Shown: in pieces, positions 11,015-20,249 of the stretch
Layout: every line of letters starts with the position of its first letter
Position numbering within the stretch: position 1 is the first letter of the stretch
Source: Ciona savignyi
Lineage: Eukaryota; Chordata; Ascidiacea; Phlebobranchia; Cionidae
NCBI GenBank assembly: GCA_000149265.1
Contig: CH002683.1
Location: forward strand, 367,404 to 431,403
DNA: 64,000 bases
Reading direction: 5' to 3'
The notes under the pieces: generated by a model
Seen by the model: the letters and a program-made list of their open reading frames with translations, nothing else
Databases searched by the model: none
Told to the model about the DNA's origin: nothing
Position numbers and translations under genes: made by a program

Positions 11015-12355
11015 ATGGAGGTCGGACGTTCTTACGCCTCTGCGCTCAAAAGCAATTCAAGTGGAACAATCGGGCAACGCCCTAATTGCCTTAGTTTCAG
11101 GTCTGCTAAGACCTTGTCAAGAGACAGTATTTGGCAATTGTTTGATAAACTGCTTATTAAAGAAAATCAATTAGAAGCAATAGCTGAAAGGAAAGGCAAT
11201 TTAGTAGATGTCACATGTAAATCTAGAGAAGACTGTCTGAAGATATATGAAAAACTAAAAAGTGCGGAAAATGTTTATTCTGTCCATATGTATATGTCGG
11301 ATAGAACAACAGTAGTAATTGGATGGATTCCCTTTCCCCTGAAAAACGAGGTACTGGCCGAAACACTGTGTCAGTATGGAAAATTATACAATATAAGGAA
11401 CAAAGTCGACAAGCGTGGTTTGTCAACTGGGATTCGGCTGGCACTGCTTGAAAAATCAGACCTGGAAAAAAGACCGATACCAAGCTACATAAATGTAGCA
11501 GGATATGAACTGTTTGTAAAGTACCATGGACAAACTGAGACTTGCAAGCATTGTGGAGAACCAGGCCACAAACTCGCCACGTGCCCGAGGAGATTCCCGC
11601 CTGACCAATACCCGGCTCTTCAGAGAACACAAGAGAACGACCCGCCACAAGCAAAACCTGCAAAAACTATAATGACTCAAGAAACAAATAAACAAGAAAA
11701 TGGAGACAAATGTGTAGATTCCCTCGAGGAACCTAGTTTACAGGAATCAGTTCAAATCACGAAACCTCAAAAAACAAATAACATTAAATACAACGATTCG
11801 ACAGGAACGAAAAGGCCAAGGACCAGCCCAACAACCGAACAACCGCGATCCAAAACGGTGAGTCTAAGCAAAAATCAATTTCAGGTCACCTGTCCGTATT
11901 GTAAAACTGATGGCCTGATTCTGGATGATGCAACGTCATACTATTGTATTAAGTGTAGAAAATCGTCAAATGTGGCGAAACCGTGCTGCAGCGAAATCGG
12001 TGATTGGTGGCTTGAACCCAAGGCACAAACTAGTACAATATGTCTCTACTGCGAGGAAAATATGGTCAAACTCCCATGCTGTGGACAATTTAGGCCAGAA
12101 ATAAAACTAAAAGGAAACATAGTAGAGTGCTGCCACTGTTTATTGCGATCGGTGTTCTGTTCTTGTGGCCATCTAAACCTGGCACCACCGAGAAATCAAA
12201 GAAAACCTTGCAAAAACAAAACCTGTACTAAATGGATTATAAACTGCAACTGCAACCTTATCTGTGCAAAGACAACCGACGACGACGGTCAAATTGTATG
12301 CAGCTGTGGGATAGAATTGGAAGAGGACATCGAACTCGCATCACGAAAAGATTGA
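11015..12355 (+). CDS. LINE ORF1 (gag-like, zinc knuckle)
   Basis: A 446-residue protein starts at MEVGRSYASALK; the frame is open slightly further upstream without an ATG. Residues about 70-160 resemble an RRM-like fold. A CCHC knuckle follows (CKHCGEPGHKLATC), as in Tx1-type ORF1 proteins. The C-terminal third is unusually rich in paired cysteines (CPYCKTDG, CIKCRK, CLYCEENM, CCHCLLRSVFCSCG), suggesting several further zinc-binding modules. It should bind the element RNA. The frame is intact. Confidence 0.8.
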   Translation: MEVGRSYASALKSNSSGTIGQRPNCLSFRSAKTLSRDSIWQLFDKLLIKENQLEAIAERKGNLVDVTCKSREDCLKIYEKLKSAENVYSVHMYMSDRTTVVIGWIPFPLKNEVLAETLCQYGKLYNIRNKVDKRGLSTGIRLALLEKSDLEKRPIPSYINVAGYELFVKYHGQTETCKHCGEPGHKLATCPRRFPPDQYPALQRTQENDPPQAKPAKTIMTQETNKQENGDKCVDSLEEPSLQESVQITKPQKTNNIKYNDSTGTKRPRTSPTTEQPRSKTVSLSKNQFQVTCPYCKTDGLILDDATSYYCIKCRKSSNVAKPCCSEIGDWWLEPKAQTSTICLYCEENMVKLPCCGQFRPEIKLKGNIVECCHCLLRSVFCSCGHLNLAPPRNQRKPCKNKTCTKWIINCNCNLICAKTTDDDGQIVCSCGIELEEDIELASRKD

Positions 12356-12400
12356 GATAAGAACATTTGTTGCTTTTATATATTCATTAATACTTTTACA

Positions 12401-15400
12401 ATGTCGCTTACTTTTGCCTCCTTTAATGTTGCAGGGCTAGGAAATACCGTAAAACGAAAAACCGTTTTCAATTTTATTCGCAAAAAGGGTTTTAGCATTG
12501 TACTTTTGCAAGAAACGCACAGTACGCTTGAATCTGAAAAATTATGAGAAATGGAATGGGGCTCAAAAATAATATGGGCCCATGGTACCAGCAAGAGCAA
12601 AGGAGTGGCGATACTCTTTGACAAAAAAACCTCGTACTCGGTGACTGATTACGTTGCAGACACAAGCGGTAGATACTTAATAACAGAAATGATCTTATAT
12701 TCCCTGAAACTGACCCTGGTCAACCTGTATTCCCCAAACAATGACGACCCAGACTTCTTTGAAGGCCTGTTTCAAATCGTTGAGGGTCTATCAAGTAACT
12801 CTGACCTTTTAATTGGAGGTGATTTTAACTTAGTCTTAAACCCAAATCTGGACCGGCATCAACGTTCCGTCGATAGAAATACAAAATCAAAGGAAAAATT
12901 AACCGCGTATATGGACGCTCTTGGTCTAGAAGATATTTTTCGGATAAAAAATCCTAACACAAGGAAATTCACACGTTTTCAACTGAACCCCTACTCAGCG
13001 AGCCGTATTGATTTTTTTCTGACGTCGAGACGCCTTGCCCCCAAAGTTAATGAATGCGACATAGTACCCAGCGTCAAATCGGATCACGATGTTGTTACCA
13101 TAACCCTTCGTCAGTTCTCTAACAATCCCGGAAAAGGTACTTGGAAACTAAATGTCTCCTCATTGGACGATGCCAGCTGTATTTCTAAAATTAAGGCAGC
13201 AATTAAAGACTTTGCCCAAACTAATCCTCCAGGTCATGTAAACGCCCATGTAAGATGGGACACTTTAAAATGTGTTCTTCGAGGAGAGTTTATAAAAATA
13301 TGCTCATACAAACGAAAAATAGCACAAAAAAGACAAACTTCATTGGAGAAAGAAATTTCCAAAACCGAACTTGATATTTCCCAACTTAAGAACCCATCTC
13401 AACAGCTCCGCGAGCGAATAAAAAGCTTACGCAAGGAGCTCGATGATCTCGTTGAAAACCGATCCAGGGGAGCGACAATAAGAAGTAGAGCAAGGTGGGC
13501 AGAAAACGGAGAAAAGTGCACAAAATACTTCCTAAACCTTGAGAAACGCAACGCAAACAAAAAGGCAATATTTCGACTCAAAACAGAAAATAGCACCATT
13601 CTAACGCACCAGAAAGATATTATTGGAGAACTTGGGATGTTTTATAAAAGTCTATACGATGATACAAGTTCAACAACTGAGCGACAGAACATCACAAATT
13701 ATTTGGATAAGCTTACGTTACCACAGCTTGACATCGACGAATCCAACAGCATAGACCACCCAATTACAGAACAAGAGTGCTACAACGCGTTAAAAACGAT
13801 GCCCAATAACAAATCACCAGGCAGTGACGGCTTTCCCGCCGAGTTCTATAAAACCTTTTGGCCCGACGTGAAAACTTTTATAATTGACGCGCTTCGCTAT
13901 ACTGAAAGACAGTTAACTTTATCTGATACCCAGAAACAAGGTTTAATAACTCTTATTCCTAAAGGCGATAAAGACCCCTTACTTGCAACAAATTACCGCC
14001 CAATTACCCTCCTGAATGTGGATTACAAAATACTTTCAAAAGTTATTAACAATCGAATTAAGCACTATTTGTCCACTCTTATACACCCAGATCAAAATGG
14101 TTTCATCAAAGGTCGGTATATTGGCGAAAACATCAGACTATTATTTAACGCGATGGACTACTGTGAGACAGAGAACATACCCGCCGCCATTATAAGTGTT
14201 GACTTTTACAAAGCATTCGACACATTAGATTGGATGTTCGTAGAAGAATGTTTGAAAAAATGGGGATTTGGAGAATATATACAAAAATGGATCAATATCT
14301 TCTATCAAAATCCAAAATGCGCAGTAACAAATAATGGCCATCTGTCACAATACTTCGATATTAAAAGAGGTGTTCGCCAAGGTGACCCTCTTTCGCCGAC
14401 ACTATTTGTCCTGGCAATAGAAACGCTTGCTTCAGAACTCCGAAATGCCGATTTTAACGGTATCAAAGTTTTAAACAGCCAAATAAAAGTTTCACTTTTA
14501 GCGGATGACACGGTTATATTTACTGACGGTGAACCCCAAAGCTTCAAAACTGTTCTCTAAATACTGAATAACTTTGGAAAACTGTCCGGCTGCGTCTTGA
14601 ATTTGCAAAAGTCATTTGCATTTTATGCGGGAAACAAAAAAGGATGCACGCATAAACCATATTCCGGTGATGGTTTAAAATGGCCTGCAAACCAAATAAA
14701 GTATCTAGGCGTGGAAATCCCTCTTACTGGAAACACACAACGTATCTTAGACCTTAATCTTGCGTCGCCACTTAAAAAAATTGAAGCTCTTTTAAAGATA
14801 TGGTCTGGCCGCACACTAACTCTGATTGGAAAAATAACCATTGTCAAAGCCCTTTTAATACCACTTCTTACTTACAAAGTTAGCATCCTACCGGTATCAC
14901 TTTCGAAATCTTTAATCTCATCACTGAATTCAATGCTTTTTAAATTTGTGTGGGGCTCCAAATGGGAGCGAATCAAAAGAAGCACTCTATATAGCCCCGT
15001 AAACAACGGTGGGGCTGCCATGATTGATCTGGAAACATATATTTTAGCTTTGCAGGCAAAATGGTGCAATAAACTTTTAGATGATGAATACCACGCCCCT
15101 TGGAAAAAAATAGAGAAGCTTTATTTTGGACAAGCGACTCTAGCTGCCTTTGTACACTCGAACCTTAGAGATACCTCCGTCGACTTTAAACGATTATTCC
15201 CTATACGTTCTCTTTGCAACACAATACTTAATATTAGACGCCTTTACACTCGCGGGGCCCTTGGGCCAAAAATGGAAGACCCGCACTATCTATGGCTGAA
15301 CCCAAAAGTCAAAACTAAAGCCAGAACGTTTTTTATTGAAGAATTTGTACAATCGGGCATCTTTAGTTATTCCCAGTTAATAAATAACTCTAATGCTTAC

Positions 15401-16162
15401 CGCAGCTATGGTGATCTTGTCAAAGTCTTTTCTATGAGAGAAAATATGGCTGACTATAAACGATACAACAAACTGATACGTTCCATTCCGGAGACTTGGG
15501 ATCAAGCAGAACTTTCAAACTCAAATACAATAAAGTGGCCAAACATCAGTGCGAACTTACGAACCCAGTTATTAGAATTCAAAACTACAAATACATTCTA
15601 CTACAAAATATTATCGGTCACACATGATGGCGCTATTAAGCAACAACAGAAATGGAGTAGCTTTCTTGGGCTCTCTATTAACTGGGAAAAAGCATACACT
15701 AACATATATAAATGCACACTGGAAACAAAATTACGATCATTCCAAATAAAACTTCACAATCACGGTATTGTAACAAATAGTCTTTTAGTTAAAGTGGGAA
15801 TAAAAGACTCAAACTTGTGCACCTTTTGCAAAAGCGAGCCGGAAACCCTGCCTCATGTATTTTACTTCTGTTCCGCTGTAAATTCGTTTTGGACTAAAGT
15901 TGAAAATTGGATATGTGTTAAATTACGAAAGCCCCTGACTTTATCCCCGCAAAATTGCTTTTTTGGTGTAGACAATCATGATCTTTTAAACTGTTTGCTT
16001 TTGTGTGCCCGATTTTTTATTTATAAGTGCAGAATAACTGAAGATAAACCATTACTTAACTTATTCATAAGAGACATTGAATATGTACGTATGTCCGAAT
16101 TTATAATAGCCAAAAAAAACAACAAGACAAACCTCCATTTTAAAAAATGGAGCGCAATTTAA
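12401..16162 (+). pseudogene. LINE ORF2: endonuclease and reverse transcriptase with two in-frame stops
   Basis: From MSLTFASFNVAGLGN the frame encodes an APE-type endonuclease (LLQETH, LIGGDFN, SRIDFFL, VKSDHDV). It continues into a reverse transcriptase (LITLIPKGDKD, ISVDFYKAFDTLDW, GVRQGDPLSPT, LLADDTVIF) and ends with a cysteine motif (CTFCKSEPETLPHVFYFC) near the C-terminus. The two interruptions are a TGA at codon 49 (12545-12547) and a TAA at 14558-14560, both in frame with no indels. The catalytic Asp pair is kept. The copy cannot make full ORF2 protein as read. Confidence 0.85.
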
Positions 16163-16482
16163 ACTTTTTGTTGCTATTCTTTATTTTATTGTTTTGCTTT
16201 CCAATATAGTTCTTTTTTTGTGGTAAAAGAATATAGCGCCAATTCTTTTCTGTGTATAGCGCCAATAAAAAACCTTTACTAGTAAAAAAAAAAAAAAAAA
16301 AAAAAAAGATCGCTTGGATCGCTTACTATACTTAGTAATTACAAAAGCCATGATATTAATGTTAGGGTTGGGGTTAAAGTTAGTTCTGGGGTTGAGATTA
16401 GTGTTTGGGACAGGGTTAGAATTACTTTCCATGGCAATCTAAGTGATCCAAGCGCTCCAAGCGGTCCTGTAGTATTTAGAGG

Positions 16483-17218
16483 AACCCTAAATACTATATC
16501 CAATATTCTTCAAAGCAGGGCACACCGAACTAGCTAGTCTCGCCGCCTTTTTCTTTATCGTGCGCTCAGCAGGCCCAGCTGGATTCATGCTTTGGTGAAC
16601 ACGAAGCATAAACGCCTGCTGCGAAAACGTCACCAACGCTCTTCTTTTTTTCTCAACGGCACGAAATTCACAGAGAATGTAAAGAAATACTTGCTTGACA
16701 AAAATAGCTTCTCCGCAAGTTAACGCGACTCCTATTGGCTGAGTTAGTCACTTGTAAATTCGTGTAAAATCGATAGAAATAAGAGGCGAAGCCTTGAAAA
16801 GGAAAGGCTATCACTCCTCGTATTTTTAATATTTCTCCACGAAAATGACAGAGAATAAAATATAGGGTTTCCTTGATCGAATGAGCTATAGCTGAGGTCT
16901 CTACCATTACGCATTGCGGAGAAATCGTTTTTTAGATTTGCACCCATTTATGTACAGGCGGGATACCATGTTTTCCCACCAACTCGCGATATATGGCGAG
17001 TTGGGACGGAAAGAGTTAATAACTTTCAAAGAGTGTTTTTAAAAACGGTTTTCAACCATCACTGGAGGGTTCTCTTGGCATTAAAAGGCGGCACATTTTG
17101 ATTTTATTCCGTTTTTCTTTCTGCGTCACACTGATTACAGCCATTGGGCAAAACGCGTTATCCAATCAGGTTACAGCTTTCAGTAATCCAAATTGGCATG
17201 CTAATGGTTATATTTACC
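16483..17218. other. Spacer, no gene seen
   Basis: Mixed unique sequence without a recognised gene. It contains a perfect 9-bp hairpin (CCAACTCGC at 16979-16987 and its complement at 16996-17004). A comparison by eye with common spliceosomal snRNAs on both strands gave no match. Confidence 0.35.
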
Positions 17219-17932
17219 CGTAAAAATCGGGGAAAACTAAAAAGAGGGAAAGCGGGAAGGCAGGAAGGAGTGAAACTGCACACTAAAATGAATATTAGGG
17301 CATAAGACAGGGGTCGGCAACCTACGGCCCGCGGGCCGCATCCGGCCCGAGACATCTTACTGAAGTATTATAGAATACGGCCCACTGTGTCATCTGCAAT
17401 CTTAGATCTTGATAAATTTTAACAATCTATGCGGCAATAATAAAAAAATGCGCCTGACCGTGTCTATTGAGAATGTGTGCGTGCAGACAAAGACAATGCT
17501 TTTAGAGAAAGCAATAAGTGTGTGTGTTTTTGGGCATGAGCATTAGTGAGTGTAGAAGCAATCCAATTGTAATATTATGACGCCATGACACATATTATGA
17601 CATGTAACATTATGACACAACATACATCGTTTTTGCCATTTTTATACGTGTTTGCAATTTTGCATGTTATCAAAACGTAGAAAAGTTGATGTGGAGTTGA
17701 GTAATTTATTACGGCCCGCCGAGATCATGTTGAGTTTGGTTTTGGCCCGCGACTATGAAAAGGTTGCCGACCCCTGGCATAAGAGTTAGTTTCAAACATG
17801 GGATTGGAGTTAGGGTTAGTTCAGGGGCTGGGATTAGTGTTTAGGGTAGGGTTTAAATAGGTTTTCTATAATTTTAGTGTGCAGTTTTCCCTTCCCGACT
17901 TTCCCTCCTTTTAGGGTTGCCCTAAAAATCCG
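17219..17932. mobile_element. MITE with ~70-bp inverted termini, split by a hAT MITE
   Basis: The left terminus (17219-17290, with AAGAGGGAAAGCGGGAAG and ACTGCACACTAAAAT) recurs inverted at 17872-17932. The interior (17785-17860) contains GTTAGGGTT-type motifs like those in the MITE that hosts the LINE. The element is interrupted at 17300 by a second element. Confidence 0.65.
17308..17776. mobile_element. hAT-type MITE with perfect 8-bp target duplication
   Basis: The 469-bp element has perfect 16-bp inverted termini CAGGGGTCGGCAACCT and AGGTTGCCGACCCCTG. It is flanked by the duplicated octamer GCATAAGA (17300-17307 and 17777-17784). These termini and the 8-bp duplication are typical of hAT elements. 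There is no transposase frame, so it is non-autonomous. Confidence 0.9.
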
Positions 17933-18167
17933 TTATCGGAAAAATTTCAAGAACTTTTAGCCTTAACAATATAAGTATGGATCATCGGGGGAAAAAAGTA
18001 AAATTTAGATCTTACCCATTAATTACAGAATATCGGTGCAGGTAAAAATAGTCTGTCTTAGACCTGAACGCACCGTTTAAACGACTAGGTTGTATGACAT
18101 TCAATTTCGAAAAGCCCAATTCTTTTTCATTTTTGCCAAAAACTGTACCTCTTTAAAATAATTTGGT
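17933..18167. other. Spacer downstream of H4 (- copy)
   Basis: No gene seen. On the - strand AAAGAG (plus 18150-18155) is the U7-pairing element of the adjacent H4. Confidence 0.45.
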
Positions 18168-18183
18168 GGCCCTAAAAAGGGCC
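18168..18183 (-). terminator. Histone 3' stem-loop of H4 (- copy)
   Basis: On the - strand it reads GGCCCTTTTTAGGGCC, identical to the stem-loop of the + H4 copy, followed by ACCAA. Confidence 0.92.
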
Positions 18184-18207
18184 GTTTGTTTTGATGAGAG
18201 TAGAAAA

Positions 18208-18540
<333 letters not shown>

Positions 18541-18578
18541 TTAATAAACAGAATGAATACAAACAACAAGCCCGTTTG

Positions 18579-18586
18579 TATTTATA
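18579..18586 (-). promoter_or_regulatory. TATA box of H4 (- copy)
   Basis: TATAAATA on the - strand, 60 bp upstream of the start codon. Confidence 0.85.
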
Positions 18587-18723
18587 TGTAGTGTACGCAC
18601 CTCATCGAACTAAAAAAGAAGAAGGTTACTTCTAATTCTCTCGTTTTACAAAGGTTGAAAGCGCTATCCGATTAGAATATGATTTTCAGCTGCGTTAGAA
18701 ATTGAATTTGAGTACACTTTTAC

Positions 18724-18958
18724 TTGTTTTCAGAAAACAGAAATTTTATTATAATTTACCGAAATAATTTAATTCCCAATTACACAAACACCGAAAAAAC
18801 TACAGAAAACAGAAATCCCTATAAATTGTTCGAAACTAATGACAATTGCTGGATTATTTTTTCTGTCGCCGTTTTATCTTGCAAAAATGACCTAACTTAC
18901 AGCAATGGGCCGGTTTATTTTCCTTCGCCGTTTACGACAGAATTGTCCTAAATTACCG
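18724..18958 (+). mobile_element. Relic end of a second Foldback-like element
   Basis: The stretch 18724-18850 is rich in CAGAAAACAGAAAT-type motifs. It leads into two degenerate 60-bp units (18861-18958: TTCTGTCGCCG...CCTAACTTACAG, then CTTCGCCG...GACAGAA). This is the order and orientation expected for the left end of the element at the window start, truncated after two units. It lies directly upstream of the H4 pseudogene. Confidence 0.6.
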
Positions 18959-19136
18959 CCCGCCATACTGTGTGACAAAGATTTCAAAACGAAATATAAA
19001 AAAAATGAATATGAAAGACTTCTACCCTTTTTATGTGGGGATGTTACAGTCTCAACTATGTCAAAACAACCCAAAGGCGTTTTAACAAAAAATATATGAA
19101 TGGTTTGGAAACGCTGTCAGTACGCGGATTAAATAA

Positions 19137-19374
19137 AGGAGCCCCAAAGACATCGAAAGATGCTTTCTTCAAGGTATTATCAAGCCTGTCATTTTTCGAC
19201 TTTTGTGGTGGCGGTGTCTCTGGGCTCATCTACGAGGAGACGCAAGGTGTATTCAAGGTATGCTTTAAAAACGTAATTCGTTATGCAGTCACCTACAGCG
19301 AGCACGAAAATTGTAAGACTGTCACCCCCTCTGATGTTGTCGACGAAAGAGGCAATTGCGGCTTTAAAGGTTAA
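19137..19374 (+). pseudogene. Histone H4 pseudogene
   Basis: From GGAGCCCCAAAGACATCGAA the sequence follows H4 codons 14 to 103, with small deletions in the region of residues 24-47. It keeps [11 protein letters not shown], then [12 protein letters not shown] and KTVTPSDVV, and ends in a shortened GFKG. The N-terminal tail is missing and the 3' stem-loop (near 19396) is broken to GGCCCTTTTTGGAGAACC. Tyr51 is retained. Confidence 0.88.
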
Positions 19375-20249
19375 TTGGTACTACACGGCAAAACTAACGG
19401 CCCTTTTTGGAGAACCTATATGTGTCACGATATGAGGGTAAACACATATAAAGGGTAACCTATTAACTACATTTGATTTTGTAATGTTCAGTTTATACCA
19501 TTGCAGAAGTCAATTTAAATCCTAACGTGTAATACCGCTAGAGTTAGGGTTCCAAGCAATTAAAGCGATCCAGTAGTAATTAGAGGCGCCCAAAAATACT
19601 TATTAGCTGAATAAAATATTTTCCGAAAGTTAAGTCTTGCCCACAAAAAAAAAAACTTTTCCCAAACGGCAAAAATAGTGTTGCCGATTCACAAGAGTTT
19701 TCGAAATGTACACACAATCTGCAAAAACCGACACACATACGCATGGTACAATGATGTATTAAATAATTTTAACAGGAACCAGTGATGAGAAAACACTAGG
19801 ATTAGAAACTTTTCAAACGCAGCTAAACATATTTTAATCCTTGCACGCAAACAAACAAACAGCTGTCGCCGAAAGCACTTGACCATTTGACATCAAGAAA
19901 ACAGTAAAAGATATGACTGTATGATGTAACTGCATCAAAAAAATTATTGTACGAAAGTATTTTATGATTCGCTATGATTACAGTGACATTAAGCACCAGC
20001 AGAAGAGAATTCCACGCAAGAGAAAGATTTACTCAGTTTAATGTAGGATTGTGTTAAACCGTTAAAAATACGTATTTAATTGGATATTCTGAGAAAAACA
20101 ATATCATTTTAATACAGCATTTTTCATAAAGCGACCGTTTAAAACGTTACTTTGCTCCAGAACTGTGTTGTTTTTAAGTTGTTTGCTCAACACTACCTTT
20201 AACTTCCATGCTCCGAAACGTACTTAGATTACAGAATGGCTCAATGCAT
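19375..20249. other. Spacer and 3' flank of KIF14
   Basis: It contains a relic of the LINE-host MITE terminus at 19544-19588 and, on the -, an ATTAAA near 20037-20042 that could be the KIF14 polyadenylation signal. No gene is seen. Confidence 0.4.

Larger units (their letters stand above)
10997..16307 (+). mobile_element. L1/Tx1-like LINE retrotransposon, near full length
   Basis: The element has two open frames (ORF1 with a CCHC knuckle, ORF2 with endonuclease and reverse transcriptase), an AATAAA at 16264-16269 and a 24-nt poly(A) at 16284-16307. A perfect 14-bp target duplication, GATCGCTTGGATCG, lies at 10983-10996 and 16308-16321. The 3' UTR contains TATAGCGCCAAT twice. Perfect duplications and only two stop codons in ORF2 point to recent insertion. 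Clade assignment comes from ORF1 type and RT motifs and is tentative. Confidence 0.88.
10913..16482. mobile_element. Small MITE hosting the LINE
   Basis: The left terminus CCTCTAAATACTACAGGA (10913-10930) is matched exactly in reverse at 16465-16482. Inward of it both ends carry 9-bp repeats of the GGAGCGCTT type (left 10929-10996, right 16445-16464). Without the LINE and one target duplication the element is about 245 bp. Its interior near 16360-16425 contains degenerate GTTAGGGTT motifs. No flanking duplication was recognised. A related relic lies at 19544-19588. Confidence 0.7.

Noticed and set aside
16500-16960. Spliceosomal snRNA gene
   Set aside because: Compared by eye with U1, U2, U4, U5, U6, U11 and minor forms on both strands; no defining sequence such as an Sm site with the matching stems was found.
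16360-17860. Interstitial telomere repeat from GTTAGGG-like runs
   Set aside because: The motifs are degenerate, short, and confined to the interiors of MITEs.
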